A stretch of DNA of 64,000 bases. Source: Biscogniauxia marginata. Taxonomy: Eukaryota > Ascomycota > Sordariomycetes > Xylariales > Xylariaceae. Positions 35,913-47,799 of this stretch are shown one piece after another. The position numbers and the translations under genes were made by a program. The DNA is taken from assembly GCA_022695795.1 (NCBI GenBank), contig MU404110.1:687-64686 (forward strand), in the 5' to 3' direction. Every line of letters starts with the position of its first letter. Positions within the stretch are counted from its first letter, which is position 1. The notes beneath the pieces were generated by a model. The model saw nothing but the letters and a program-made list of their open reading frames with translations. It was not told the DNA's origin and made no database searches.

Positions 35913-37054
35913 ATGGCCGTGGACGCTCTGACTCCCAACGACCCCAGGGTGGATCACAAGTTCTTTAGCGTCGGAGACGTTACGTACTACTACATGCTAG
36001 CAAACCCAGAAGGCAGAGCAATCGCTCCCGTCGTCCTTATTCATGGCTGGTTTGTCCACCCGTTCCCAGTATTCTATTCGCACTAGCAAGCAGCTGACAA
36101 GAGGGGGCGAAATCAAATGCCGACAGGCCAGATCTCGGCCTGGGTTGGCGCTACCAAGTGCCGTACCTGGTATCCCTGGGCCTGCAAGTCATCGTCCCGG
36201 ACATGCTAGGCTACGGGAAGACCTCCGCGCCCGCGTCCCCCGAGGAGTACACGCTGAAGAAGACGACGGCGCACATCGCGGCCCTCATCAAGGCCACGAC
36301 GGACCAGCCCGTCATCCTCGGCGGCCACGACTGGGGCGGCGCCTTCGCCTGGCGCCTGGCGCTCTACTACCCGGAGCTCGTCCGCGCCGTGGTCAGCTTC
36401 TGCGTGCCGTACGCGCCGCCCCCGCCGGCGCCCCTGACGGACGAGCAGCTCGTCGAGCGCGCCCCCAGCTTCCGGTACCAGCTCGCGATCGCGGGCGGCG
36501 CCGTCGAGGCCGCGGTCGGCAGCGGCAGCGGCAGCGGCAGCGCGGGCCCGGAGGCGCTGACTGCGTTCCTGCACGGCAGCTACGGCGGGACGACGCCCGA
36601 GGGCGCCGCCGTGTTCACGCCCGGTCACGGGATCCACGCCGACCGTCTGGCGCGCGTGCGCCCCTCGCCCCTCGTCCCCGCCGGCGTGATCGCGCACTAC
36701 GCGCGCGAGTACGCCCGGAGCGGCCTCCGCGGCCCCTGCAACTGGTACCGCACGCGCGAGCTCAACGCCGCCGACGAGCGCGACCTGGCGCGCGGCCGCG
36801 GCGTTTTCCGCTTCGACGTCCCCGCCATGATCGTCATGGCCGCGGACGACGTCGTGCTGCTGCCGGAGCTCGCCGACGGCCAGGAGCGCTACTTCGCCAC
36901 CGGCCGCCTCAGGAGGGAGGTCGTCGCCGGCGCGTCGCACTGGGTCCTGATCGAGAAGCCCGAGGAGGCGAACGGGCTCCTCGGGGATTTCGTCGCGGGT
37001 GTGCTTGGCGATGACAGTCGTAGGATATCTACGGGGGGTTCTATTCTTAGCTAA
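35913..37054 (+). CDS. Epoxide-hydrolase-like alpha/beta hydrolase
   Basis: 354 residues in two exons, 35913-36049 and 36127-37054, with a 77-nt intron. HGWPD near residue 44 is the oxyanion-hole motif, GGHDWGG places the nucleophilic Asp at about residue 114 (Asp rather than Ser points to epoxide hydrolase or haloacid-type chemistry), and ASHW near residue 317 supplies the His. Family members open epoxides with water, usually in the cytosol or endoplasmic reticulum. A Gly/Ser dipeptide run lies near residues 180-188. Exon 2 is extremely GC-rich (36,200-37,020), unlike every neighbour, which keeps two other frames open over most of its length. Its place at the left end of the candidate cluster would suit a tailoring role, but that is inferred. 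Confidence 0.85.
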
Positions 37055-37856
37055 GCTGAGAAGTTCTTGTTTTGTGATATATGGATTTTATGGCATTTAA
37101 AATATAATCTAGTGGAACCTTTTGGATTTTGTCATGGCTAGTTCGAAGAATGAGTCCTCAAACTAAATACCTATCGTAGAAAAGATTTCTATTCGTGGAT
37201 TATAAGGCGTATTTTCGACATCGCAAATGCAGCGTCGCCTTTGTGGCAATTCTGAGCCAAATCTGAGTATAAGGGATTTATATCTTGCTATTACTCGGGA
37301 CTAGTAAAACTAGAGGGTATAGTGTTAGAGTAGGTTGACACATTTTATACCTAGCAGAAAAAATGCCCCTCAACGGCCTTACTTCATGTTGGGCTAACAG
37401 CGCAAAGGATACGTTATTGATAACCTCACAGCATGTGCTTGCTATACAGCGGATTCTTTCCTAATTTCACCTTATTACATAGCACTCAAATTATTCAGTC
37501 GGTATGGCACATATACCGTATAACAGACGATCTTGCATTGGTAACAGAGACCTTACCCGTCCATGGATCATCTCGAGTATAAATACATGTAACAAACTTA
37601 GAAGTTAACTACGAATACATAGTATGGAATAGATAATGGAAATGATAGAATTTATCAGCGTCTGGATAGGCACTGCTCGATCATCCTGGCAGGTCTGCAT
37701 TGTGTCGCAAATAAATCCGGTTCGCACCAATATACAAACGGCGACGGCACCCGAGACGAACTATCCAATTCTTTTTTTAAGACTATAAGAGCTGTATATA
37801 AAGGCTATCTACCCATCCACCCTTTCTTGTCTATACTTTCATAAGCTTGCTATGGC
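37055..37856. other. Convergent intergenic region
   Basis: It is an 800-bp AT-leaning spacer between the stop codons of the hydrolase and the SDR. No gene or repeat was recognised. Confidence 0.6.
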
Positions 37857-38847
37857 TTACCATGGCATGACAGTGCCGTCAACTGAGTTGATGAGCTTGC
37901 CAGAGGTCTTCTCGCGAGTGGCCTCGTCGACCTAATGAATAAATGGGTAAGCATGGGATACGGTGATGTAGACCTCAGCGTATTACTTACCAGAGTCGTG
38001 ATGTTCTTGACACTTTGTTCGATAGTGACAGGTGCCTTGTCCATTCCGATCTGTTGGGCAACCCAGTTGCCCGGGCCCGTCTGAACAAGGCTATGACCTC
38101 AGGGTTAGCAGAGATTTTCGGAGTTTTCCAACTACAGCATGGAATAATTACCCAGGATGCAAGTGCAAAGTAGTCAACCACTCATTGGCGCAGTAAATCG
38201 CCCTGTACGTTTGTGTTAGCATCCTGTTCTGAAGGGACATGTATGGTACAAAGGCTGCTGCTTACAGAGTGATCCAGTTCAGTCCGGCCTTGGAGGTGCC
38301 ATAGGCCGGAGTAAGATCGGTTCTCATCTGTGGCATGATGGCCAAGGAAGAGCCAATGGAGGAGATGGAAACCCATTTGGGCTTCGCCGACTTCTGCAGC
38401 AGGGGCTTGAAAGCCTGGAATGTTCCGAGAGGACCGCAGACGTTGGTCTGGAAGGCGGTGATCATGTCCTTGTGGCCAACCTCGTCAAGTGGCACCACAG
38501 GCGGGCTGCCGCCGGCGTTGGCAATAACAACATCTATGTGATCAATCCCCTGCGCCTTGATGTCCTCCGCAGCCTTCTTTGGGTCGTCAGGCGAGGTGCT
38601 TTCGATATGTACAAAGACTAGCTTGGAGCCTTCGCCGGTTGGCGATGCCTTGAGATCGTCAAGGTTGGGGCTGTTTGTATCGCGGACACTGCCGATAACG
38701 ATGTGGTGTGGACGCAAGAGATAGGCTTGAGCCAGGGCCTTACCAATACCTGTCATGCCAGTTAGATTAATGAACTACTCGGAGGCCTCGAAATAATTGG
38801 TTACCTTGGCTGACACCGCTGATGAAGACGACAGTAGATCCCGCCAT
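37857..38847 (-). CDS. Short-chain dehydrogenase/reductase, norsolorinic-acid-ketoreductase-like
   Basis: 250 residues in five exons: 38805-38847, 38266-38749, 38152-38202, 37991-38090 and 37857-37931; all introns are 55-63 nt and the sum is in frame. The Rossmann glycine motif is split by intron 1 (GVSQ then GIG), IANAGG is the NAG motif, the catalytic Ser lies in SISSIGSS and the YxxxK motif is YGTSK. The C-terminal part LHPGLVQTGPGNWVAQQ is typical of the nor-1-like group of NADPH-dependent ketoreductases in fungal polyketide pathways, though many relatives have no known substrate. It is convergent with the hydrolase gene. Confidence 0.86.
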
Positions 38848-40450
38848 GATGTGCTTGATGACTGCGCTCGGAGGGGGAACGGAGAATGGGTTCGTTCAGA
38901 TTCGTCTGTGAATCGAGGCTAGGTGATGGAAATGCGTATGCTTGATGCTTGATCGAGTAAGTCCAAGCAGATGAGATGCAGCAGAGCCGAGCAGGGATCT
39001 TGAACCTCTCGAGACTGGCGGAATCGTGCTTGCAGAATGCAGAAGTAAAGATAACTGTGTGATGGAGGGGTCAGAGATGGCGAGGCGGCCAAGATATCGA
39101 CCTCTCTTAAGAACCAAGTTCATGGCCTTTGTGGTCCATTGCGAAGAACGCCTCTGCGGCTGCTGCGCTGACAAATTACACGCGAACACGATTTCAAAGA
39201 AACCCGTAAATACGAAGCAGGCGGGGTTAAGTGAAAAGGAAACGCCAGGCTGGATCAAACTTGGGGGTTGACGCCTCAATTCTTTTTTCTTCTCGGGTAG
39301 TACAAGACTAGGTGGGTTGGTAGTACGGATTACACACTAGGTAGGCCGGCGTAGAAACTCCGTGGGGCGTGGGCGTAGTAGTATTGAGGGGTAAGCGGGC
39401 GGTAAGTGGGGATAGTAGATCATCTAGAAGGATCGCTTATCTCAGGCAGCCGCTTCCGTGAGTAAGATAGGGTAGTAGCGATGTAGGGACCATGCATGCG
39501 CATGTATCCAAGTACCTACCGTGTAACCTTATCCTGACGACAGTGGATACAGGAATCCATACCGTCGGTCTGGTTATTCGACCCTACCTAGTACTTACCC
39601 AATCTCGGCAACATCTGCTACCTACCTACATACTCTACCCAGCGAGTCTCGGGACTTGGATAGAAGAGCTGCTGTTAGCTTATGATTCGTAATCAACTCG
39701 AAGCCGGGCAAAGACGGGCGCTGGGCTGGACTAACGCGGCATTAGTTGTGCGACGCTTGGCTCATATCGATATCGCATCCAAGCCAATCACCGGAGCGCT
39801 GTTGAATTCATTCACGTACATGGCGCGCTGTAGGAATTCTCCCTTACATCCTTCGCATTCGCAGTTTTAGGCGCGGCTTCAAGCATTGGTACCTTATACC
39901 TTGTAGGCATTACCTACCTAGTGACAACCTAATATTCGCCAAGGAAAAGCCTAGCCCGTCAACTACATATATTAGTCCTGTGCTGCATGTAATCCGTACC
40001 ACTGTTATTATTATTAATAGCCTGGCATCGGTAATAGTGAGCTGGTGCCACCAATCACATGTCACTGATCGGGCATTCCGTACAAAGGGAGAGAGAATGG
40101 GCGTTCAATGGAATTCATTCTTTGCGATTCTACAGCAATGGCTGGTGCGACATGCAACATTCTTGGATCTTCCCACTTCTACATCTACCTAGTTCCCTTG
40201 ATTTGTAAGAGTACCTGTTAATAAGAATGGCTTGGAATGCGATGCACCCCGTTTCTAGAGACGGACTTTAGACATTCAATTTAAAGTGCAAACCACTAAA
40301 CCGAGAATTGCATAACTCCAAAACAGAGTTCATATGACTTGTCGTCATTACCAAGTCAATTGCAATTATACTTCATAATCAAAACTCTGCTTTCAACAGT
40401 GTTTTGGAATAGCAAATCGCATACGTATTACCGGTATTGTTTCGATATCG
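38848..40450. other. Intergenic, no gene supported
   Basis: It includes the SDR promoter. The ORF at 38896-39279 (minus) is long by chance and has no family features. The region shows several TACCTA/TAGGTA motifs. Confidence 0.6.
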
Positions 40451-41867
40451 TCATGTAGTTCCTGCCCTCCTTAGCCATGGCACTGTACCATACTTCCCAT
40501 CGAATGGGACATACGCGAGCGTTTGGCCTTTTCTGATAAGCATTACAGAAACGAGAAGGCCCCGTGCAATAGTCTCCGTGTCAATCCAGGGCAGAATGTA
40601 GCTATCCCAGAACCAATTGACCCAAGACTTCCGAGTTACCTCGCGGATCATCGTGAACCCCCTTTTCCAAATCTGCCGCGCCTCGCCACGGCGCTCTCGC
40701 TCGTACCGGGCAAATGCCTGGGTCAGCGAGCTAGTATCCGGAAATTTGTTGGCGGCCAGGAGGCTTTGGAGCTCGTTCGCGAGTGCGGCAGCGGAGTGTA
40801 AACCACACGTTAGTCCCAGGCCGTTAATGCTAGTCGTTTTGTGAGCTGCATCGCCCAGGAGAACGACGCGGTCGTGGTGCCAACGGTCTACGAAACCTTC
40901 TTCCTGATTCAGCATCCTGGCTACGGGTTTATCTGTCTTTGCCCACAAATCTCCGAACCTGACGCCGGGCGCAACCCAGACCTCCGATACAGAGGCCGCG
41001 TGTTCCTCCATGTCCTCCCAGGTATACTTCCTACGCCCCTTCGTTGGCTCGGGAAGGAGTTTTAGGGTTGCAAAGTATACCGTATCCTTCGTTGCGGTAC
41101 ACTGCACGGCGGCCTCGCCACCTCGAGACTCAAAAAAGACGCCTTCTTCCATTCCAGCAAAGTCGTTTGGCGCCCGGCCAACAATTCCGTGAAAACTGGA
41201 AACCATGGGACTCTCATCGATACTAGCTGCGCTAGGGTCTCCAGTCAGCCGTTGCATGATCGTCCTCGTCTTGCTGTGCACGCCATCCGCACCGACGACA
41301 ATGGAACCTTTCTCGACGCTGCCGTCCTTTAAGTGAACGTGAACTCGATCAGCGTACACATTGATGTCAACGACTTCGGCGTTGGTTCTGACATTGGTAT
41401 CCCTGCCTGGCATATTCTCATAGAGAATCTTGACTACATCACTTCGTAGAATAGGCAGGAAAGGATAACCGTGGCTGTAATCGAAATGATGATAATAATT
41501 TTGTTGTCAATTAGCGCTTCTAAATTTCATAGATTTGTATTGATTCTAGGAGGATTTTGGAGGCATACTTCTCGTGCATACGGTCCCAGAATCCACTCGT
41601 GGTAAGGACACTGCCGTCCCCGCCAAATATACGCTTCTTGGCGTGAATGGCAACAGCCGACCGCTTTGCGGGCTCGTATAGCCCGATTTGATCGAGCAGC
41701 CGAACTGTGTGCGGCCACGTGAAAATCATGGCGCCGAAGTAATTGACTACGGACGGCTGCTGCTCGAGGATGATAAACTCAATGTTGGCCGCGGCTAGGG
41801 TGTGGGCCATGTAGAGGCCCACGGGTCCTGCGCCGACAATAATGACTCGAAACTGGTTATCATTCAT
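40451..41867 (-). CDS. FAD-dependent monooxygenase of the PaxM/terpenoid-epoxidase type
   Basis: About 440 residues in two exons, 41569-41867 and 40451-41474; the sum is in frame. GAGPVGLYMAHTLAAANI is the N-terminal FAD dinucleotide motif, GADGVHSKTR is the DG motif and GDAAHK is the GD motif of class A flavoprotein monooxygenases. The intron (94 nt, GTATGC to TTACAG) is inferred because it joins MHEN to HGYPFLPILRSD, the place where PaxM-like proteins have (R/H)FGFPxxFLxRQ. The C-terminal 60 residues are hydrophobic and Trp-rich, as in membrane-associated members. Relatives epoxidise or hydroxylate terpenoid or polyketide intermediates. It is probably part of the candidate cluster. Confidence 0.85.
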
Positions 41868-43938
41868 ATTTCTTGAGAGATAGTAGATGTGAAGTTATGA
41901 TACTAGTCGCATAGTGCTTATGACCTTTTATGTATTTGCGTCTCAGTATGGTATAATATACACTACAGGATCTTGCGGGTGCATGTAAGTCGCCAGTCCC
42001 CGGAGAGGTCCAGTTTTGGAGCTGCGGATCGATAGAAGGCTCCGAAAAACTCACTACATACCTGTTATGATGCAAAGGTGTTTCCGAATGCGAGGTTGCT
42101 TATACAATATTGGTACGATTAAGCAAATAAGTTGCGCATCAGTTATCATAAAAGTCTTGGACGGTTTATTTTGTCTCTAGGCGTAACGACGTGTATATAC
42201 ATTCTCTATATTTTATTTGTGTTTAATATCGGAGGTGTACCATTAAGAATATCTAAACAACTGACCAGACCAGACTTGAATATCTAAAATAACGGCTGGG
42301 TTTATTTAAGGTTGTCTTAGAAACTGTGTTGCTGTTGTAAGAGAGCGCTTTCGAATTGTATGCGTAAGAGATGACAAGTTAGTAATGTAACGCTAAAACA
42401 CCACTTCTCCTACGTTAGGTTTGTAATAATAAAGCTCATGCAGCGATGTATGCATTAATCCCATCTCAGACTTGTCATGTGCATTAATTATTAGCTGTGT
42501 GACTGGCAAGGGAACTCTAAATATCTTGGATACCTTTCGTTGCCCTTTTTTTCGTGTATTATAAGCAGTTGGCTGATTTTCGGAGAGCATTCCATTGGCA
42601 GTGTAGTAGTTAGTCTTATGCAATTAGTCAGTTATCATCGGAATACCGTTTTCGTGATTTCTTACTTAGTCAAAGACGGAGTTTGAATTGCACCGCTCTG
42701 GCTTGCACTCGTTACTAGAAGCCATATTTCATATGTCGGTAGCCTGCTAGCCTGCCTGTTATGGTGGCTCCTGCTGACTGAAGGCTTGAAGTAGTGAGAA
42801 GTGGACATGATATCTACCTGGTATACAATAGCGCCTTAGGAAATAAAGGGCCGTTTTGATGGATGCGCAACAGTCTTATTATTACATACTTGCACAGGGC
42901 ATGTATCGTGATACGCATTGATTGGTATCAACGCATCCTGCATACCGATAGTATCGGCTTGCTATACTGACCGATTATTAGATGTGCACGTAGTCGCTCT
43001 TGGCTCCTTTGTGCACATATAGGTAATGTCGTACCGAAATATACATACGAATGCATGAGGTAGTCGATTAATAATCTATATGCGCATACTAGGTTATCTT
43101 ACCGTCCTCGATGTTGCCTGCGCCCCAATCCTTGCTCTGCGGGTTGTGTACTTGTAGCCGTATGCAGGCAGTGCTTATTTGCATGAGACAAGACTGGTGG
43201 AGGTTTCATTTTACGGTCGGATGAGACACATGTGGATATCCGCGGTAGGCTGTTGAATATATCCAGTCATAAACTAAGAACCAGCTGGGTGCTAGAATAA
43301 TTGAAACATATGTAATCAGCTAACGCCATGTCATAACCGGGGTGGATAACCTCGTGCCAACTGGGCGGAGCCCATATTGATGTGTCGGGTCTCATCGCTC
43401 ATGTGAGTAAGGTTTTGGTAGTACTTGTTGAAACGGGGGTGTAAGCTTAGCAACCCGCTTGCATCTCTATCTTAGATCTAGATCTGCCCTGGAACGGGGT
43501 AACCCGATCTTGGTGTCGTGAGGCTTCTAAAGAGAAGGTACCTAGGTACATGTATTGTGTACTTATCCACCTTGCAGTTACGTACCTATGTTTGTCTTAG
43601 TTTTGTAAGTACCTCCTAGGCTGTGATCACTCACTCCCAAAGCTGAAAGGGGGGCCGGAACCTTAGTAGGGATCCCGATGCTACGGAAATAGTATCGTTC
43701 TAAGTCCGCAAGGCTTACAAATGACCTGCGTAGCTACCTGAACTCAGGTAAGGGAAGGGAACAATGACTAATTAGAGTCTGCACATGAAAGGTGTTGTTT
43801 GTTGAACTCGGACTTCATGTCCCTCTATAAGCCAAAAGGAAAACCACCCAAACGACTCTCTACCCTTCATTCTGTGTCTGCAGCTATCCATCATCCTTGC
43901 CATCATCCTTGACACTATTCGCCAACTGATAATTGAGC
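41868..43938. promoter_or_regulatory. 2-kb divergent intergenic region between monooxygenase and SDR
   Basis: Both flanking genes start here and read outwards, so it holds both promoters. No internal gene is supported; ORF 42393-42623 is short and featureless. A TATA-like stretch TATAAGCC lies at about 43,826, roughly 110 bp before the SDR start. Confidence 0.5.
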
Positions 43939-45032
43939 ATGGCAAATTTCGACGTCACGCCCGAGCAAAGGGCAACCCAGGGTGCTTTCTTTAAACGCCA
44001 ATTATTTTCACGACCCCCGGAAGCGTCGCCACGTGATGTCAATCTCACTGGAAAGACCGCTATCGTCACTGGCTCGAATATCGGTATCGGCCTCGAGTGT
44101 AGTCGCCAGCTCTTAAGCCTGGGAATAAGAAGGCTTATTCTTGCTGTACGCAGTGAAACAAAGGGCGAAGCAGCCAAAAAAGAGCTATCGGTTGGGAGAG
44201 ACGTGGCAAAGCAGGCTATTGAGGTCTGGAAGCTTGATCTCTCTGTATACAGCTCTGTCATAGAATTCGTTGAGCGTACCAAGACTCTCGAACGGCTAGA
44301 CATTTTCGTACACAACGCTGGCTTAGTCAAAGTGTCGCTAGAACTCAACAAGATCACAGGCCATGATGAGGTCACTCAGGTCAACTACTTATCCACCGTC
44401 CTTCTGGTCATCCGAATGCTCCCGATTCTCAAGGAGAAGAACTCACATCAGCAACCCGGTCGCTTGGTCATTGTATCGTCCGATGTCGCTGCTTGGGCAA
44501 AATTCGAAGAAAAAGACTCGGTTCCACTTCTGCCGGCCTTTGACAAAAGCGGATCCTTTGATGGACAAGACCGTTACTGGACCTCCAAACTTCTCGGCCA
44601 GCTGTTTTTATCTGAATTAGTAAAGCGTGTGCCGTCGTCCGGAGTAATCATCAATTGTACCAACCCAGGCTTGTGCTACGGATCAGGTCTAAACAGGGAG
44701 TCGAACGGCAGTGGGGTTGGTACAGTTTTTGGCATCTTTAAGCGAGTCGTCGGTCGGTCCTGCGCTATCGGAGCTTGGGCCCTGACTGATGCTGCTGTCA
44801 AACACGGCGAGGAATCTCATGGGCAGTATCTGGAGGAGGGCAAAGTACAACCGTAAGTTTCATGCAAGAAAGACAATTACGAATCCTGAGTCTAACACCC
44901 TTCACTATTAGAATGGCCCCGATTGTATACACTGCTCAAGGAGAACGAATCGCCAAGTTACTGTGGCAGGAGACTATGGACGAACTTGAGTTTGCACACG
45001 TTAGTGAGATTGTCCAATCGCTGAGCGGTTAA
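43939..45032 (+). CDS. Short-chain dehydrogenase/reductase (retinol-dehydrogenase-like)
   Basis: 344 residues in two exons, 43939-44852 and 44912-45032, with a 59-nt intron; the start is the ATG at 43939 (MANFDVTPEQ). TGSNIGIG is the NAD(P)-binding motif, HNAG the NAG-type motif, IVSSDVAAW carries the catalytic Ser and YWTSK the Tyr/Lys pair. The N-terminal extension of about 35 residues and total length fit the RDH/TIC32-like group that oxidises or reduces lipophilic alcohols and ketones. It is divergent from the FAD monooxygenase. The substrate is unknown. Confidence 0.87.
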
Positions 45033-46199
45033 CTTTTGATGGGGGCAAAATACTGCGAGCTACATTCCCCCTCGAGGATGGACAGAGTGGTGATAGACCC
45101 TGTATCACAACAGGTGATATTTCAGGCTAGGTACCTGGAATTCTAGACCCAAAAGCTTTTCTTATTTTCGGCTTAGACCGGAGTGATTGGTGGCGTTGGG
45201 GTACGGTCAAGTCGGTATACCCACATCTCTTTACGTATAGATCTATAAGACAATAGCAGTCAAAGTGGAGAATAAAATCTATAAACTTGGTTCTTTTTCC
45301 TGTAGCCAAATGACGCCCTTACCAAAAAGTGACCGCATTATAGCCCTTTGTCTCGCGAGGAATGCACAAGGTATATGGAGTGTCATAACTCTGTATTAGT
45401 GACACCTGATTTCTCTATACTTACGTAGGGGACCGTGCATGATACTCTTGACCTTAAGGAATATGCGTATGTAAGTGAGGTGGGAAACTGCGAAAGGGAT
45501 ATAATTGGAGCCAAAAGGCATAGGCCGTCTTAGTAAGACCGGATGTAACTACAGGTGTCTTCCAGAAACCAGGTATCCGAAACAATAAGCTGCCGGTAAT
45601 GCTGCCGCTTCCCGTTACGTCACGGTTCGGGTTAAACCTCCGAGACGATCTGATAGCTTGGTTCTTATCGTGATATTCAACCAGGTAAGGTGGCAAGCTA
45701 GGCTGCATATTCTAAGACCTGCTTCAAGAGACTCTAGATCTAAACTTTACCAGTAAATCCAATGGATGTATGTCAGCATGATCGTGTGGCTTGATACATG
45801 CATGTAGATAACAAAGTCATATGATACTGCCCCGAGAACCCCACGATAGTGACTAAATAAATCACATGTCATTGCGGGTTTTGCTTCCTAACCACTTAAA
45901 TGTGCTATCTTAGTTTTATATACGGTTGCATGCAGTTCGGACCTAACATGCAACGCACGTCAGCCTCCTGATACCACTACCCCACGTCTTGCGGAGGTAC
46001 TACTCCATTACTTGTCGTTTAATTAAAGCCGTATAACCGTAAGAGTTTAGCTATACCGTAATATGCAAGAGCTGCATAAAAATGCCGAAGTTCTGTCACC
46101 TCGAATTCGTCAAGTGCTGGCCGTCAGAATCCCCAAAGAGAAATTTTCCAAGTTTATCGTTGGCATCCATTTTTTTGTCCTGTACATGATACCTCAATA
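45033..46199. other. Intergenic, promoter of the next SDR
   Basis: It holds no supported gene; ORF 45454-45708 (minus) lacks family features. Confidence 0.6.
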
Positions 46200-47274
46200 A
46201 TGGATATCACTGGTTACGCTTTTGTCGTTGGAGGTACCATTCCCATCTATTTCTATTTATAAGAGCTAATACGGATAAGGTAGTGGGATCGGCCGGGCGT
46301 GTGCCTTGGCCTTCGCCAAATACGGTGCCCGTGGCATCATGGTAGCTGATATCAATATCGAGGCGGCCCAGTCAACAGTTACAGAATCCAAGGCTGTGGC
46401 GTTAAATGCAGCTTTCCGCGCGGAAGCTATTCCGATCGATATCACTCTTGAGGAGTCGATCAAGGCTACGATAGTACACGCGGTCCAGCGTTTTGGACGG
46501 ATCGACTACTGCGTGAATAGTGCCGGCGTAAGCATGCAAAGCGTGGTGTCATATTCAGCAGATCTTCTGGTACAGCTCGGCTGATCATAGCGGGTCCTCT
46601 AGGTCGGTGTCAGGATCGCCCACGAAGTGGCAGAAGCCGATGTTGATGAATTCAACTCTATGCTCCGGGTGAATGTCACCGGCACGTTCCTTGTCACACG
46701 CACCATGTCAGCTATCATGAAATCTCAGGAGCCTAAACTTAATGATCCTGCTTCTCCTGGTCGTGGCATCACCCGCGGTGCTATCGTCAACTTAGGATCG
46801 GCCTCCTCGTTCGTGGCAACGCCCAAGATGATTCAGTACACGGCAGCCAAACATGCAGTTCTTGGTGTGACTAAGAATGCTGGTAGGTGCATTTCATCCA
46901 TTTCCCCCACTTCCCTAGAGGACAGGGTACCCATCTGGTTGACGCCATGGTTATCGAAAGTACCCCGACTGAGCAGTTGACATGGCCTTCGAGACTCAAT
47001 GCTGATTCGTTTCTTAGCACTTGATAATGCAGCTTACGGCATCCGAGTCAATAGCGTATGCCCAAGTTGGGTGGATACTCCAATGGTTCTCAAGGCAATG
47101 GACGATGTACCGGAACTTAGGAAGATGATTGAGACAGCTGTGCCCTTCGGACGCGTAGCGCTTGCAGAAGAAGTGGCGGACGCGGTAATCTTTCTCTGCA
47201 GCCCGAGATCCAGTTACACGACGGGCTGCAGCTTGGTTCTTGACGGGGGAACAACTCTGACCAGCCGTGTATAG
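46200..47274 (+). CDS. Short-chain dehydrogenase/reductase, classical type
   Basis: 272 residues in four exons: 46200-46233, 46280-46527, 46603-46882 and 47018-47274; the sum is in frame. Intron 1 (46 nt) splits the glycine motif, giving VVGGSGIGRACA. CVNSAGVG is the NAG motif, NLGSASS carries the catalytic Ser, YTAAK is the active-site pair and VNSVCPSWVDTPM is the conserved C-terminal motif. It belongs to the 3-oxoacyl-ACP-reductase-like SDRs. The stop is only 160 bp from the left LTR of the element at 47435, which separates this gene from the cupin/PKS side of the candidate cluster. Confidence 0.87.
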
Positions 47275-47434
47275 AGAGATGCATATTTTATCTGTAATCT
47301 ATGCATGTGAGATCGGACGCGAGCCATGTTACACCCGTGGGGTAACGTTAGATCCGTACGACGCAGTCCTGCAAGTTGACTACTATCAATACTATATACA
47401 AATTTACCGTTCTTATCAATTGCAACTTGCTCAC

Positions 47435-47699
47435 TGCGACAAGGTGTATTGGGCTTAAAACTAAGATTTATATTTAACTAATAATTCTCTTTAGTTTTTA
47501 AGGACTTAGGAGTTTAAGTTTCTTTTTAACCTTAATCAAGAATTTAATACTTATTTATACACGTAATTATTATTTTAAGGTAACCACCTTTAATTATAGA
47601 TTAATGTTATTACATTTTACGTTCTTATTATTAACTTATTAAAGTAAAGCTCGTAACCAACGTTTCTTAATAGGTTTAATAGCGCTTATTTGTGTAATA
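47435..47699 (-). repeat. LTR (downstream LTR of the minus-strand element)
   Basis: 265 bp, TGCGACAAGG to GTGTAATA. The first 20 bp retain all C and G; the opposite end is mutated (GTGTAATA where its partner has GTGTGACA). Confidence 0.9.
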
Positions 47700-47799
47700 A
47701 TATTTCTTTTTTTCTTAAGTTTATCTTTAAGCGCTTTATAACTTAGTAATTTATAAATTAATTGATTTATTTAGATTTTGTTAATAAAATTAGAGAATT

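Noticed and set aside
36043..37014. 323-codon plus-strand ORF and a 244-codon minus-strand ORF over the hydrolase
   Set aside because: Both are shadows of the GC-rich hydrolase exon, composed of Arg/Ala/Pro runs without domains; the 36127-37054 frame carries the alpha/beta-hydrolase motifs.
38896..39279. 127-codon minus-strand ORF upstream of the nor-1-like SDR
   Set aside because: No family features, overlaps the SDR promoter and a plus-strand ORF of similar length; probably chance.
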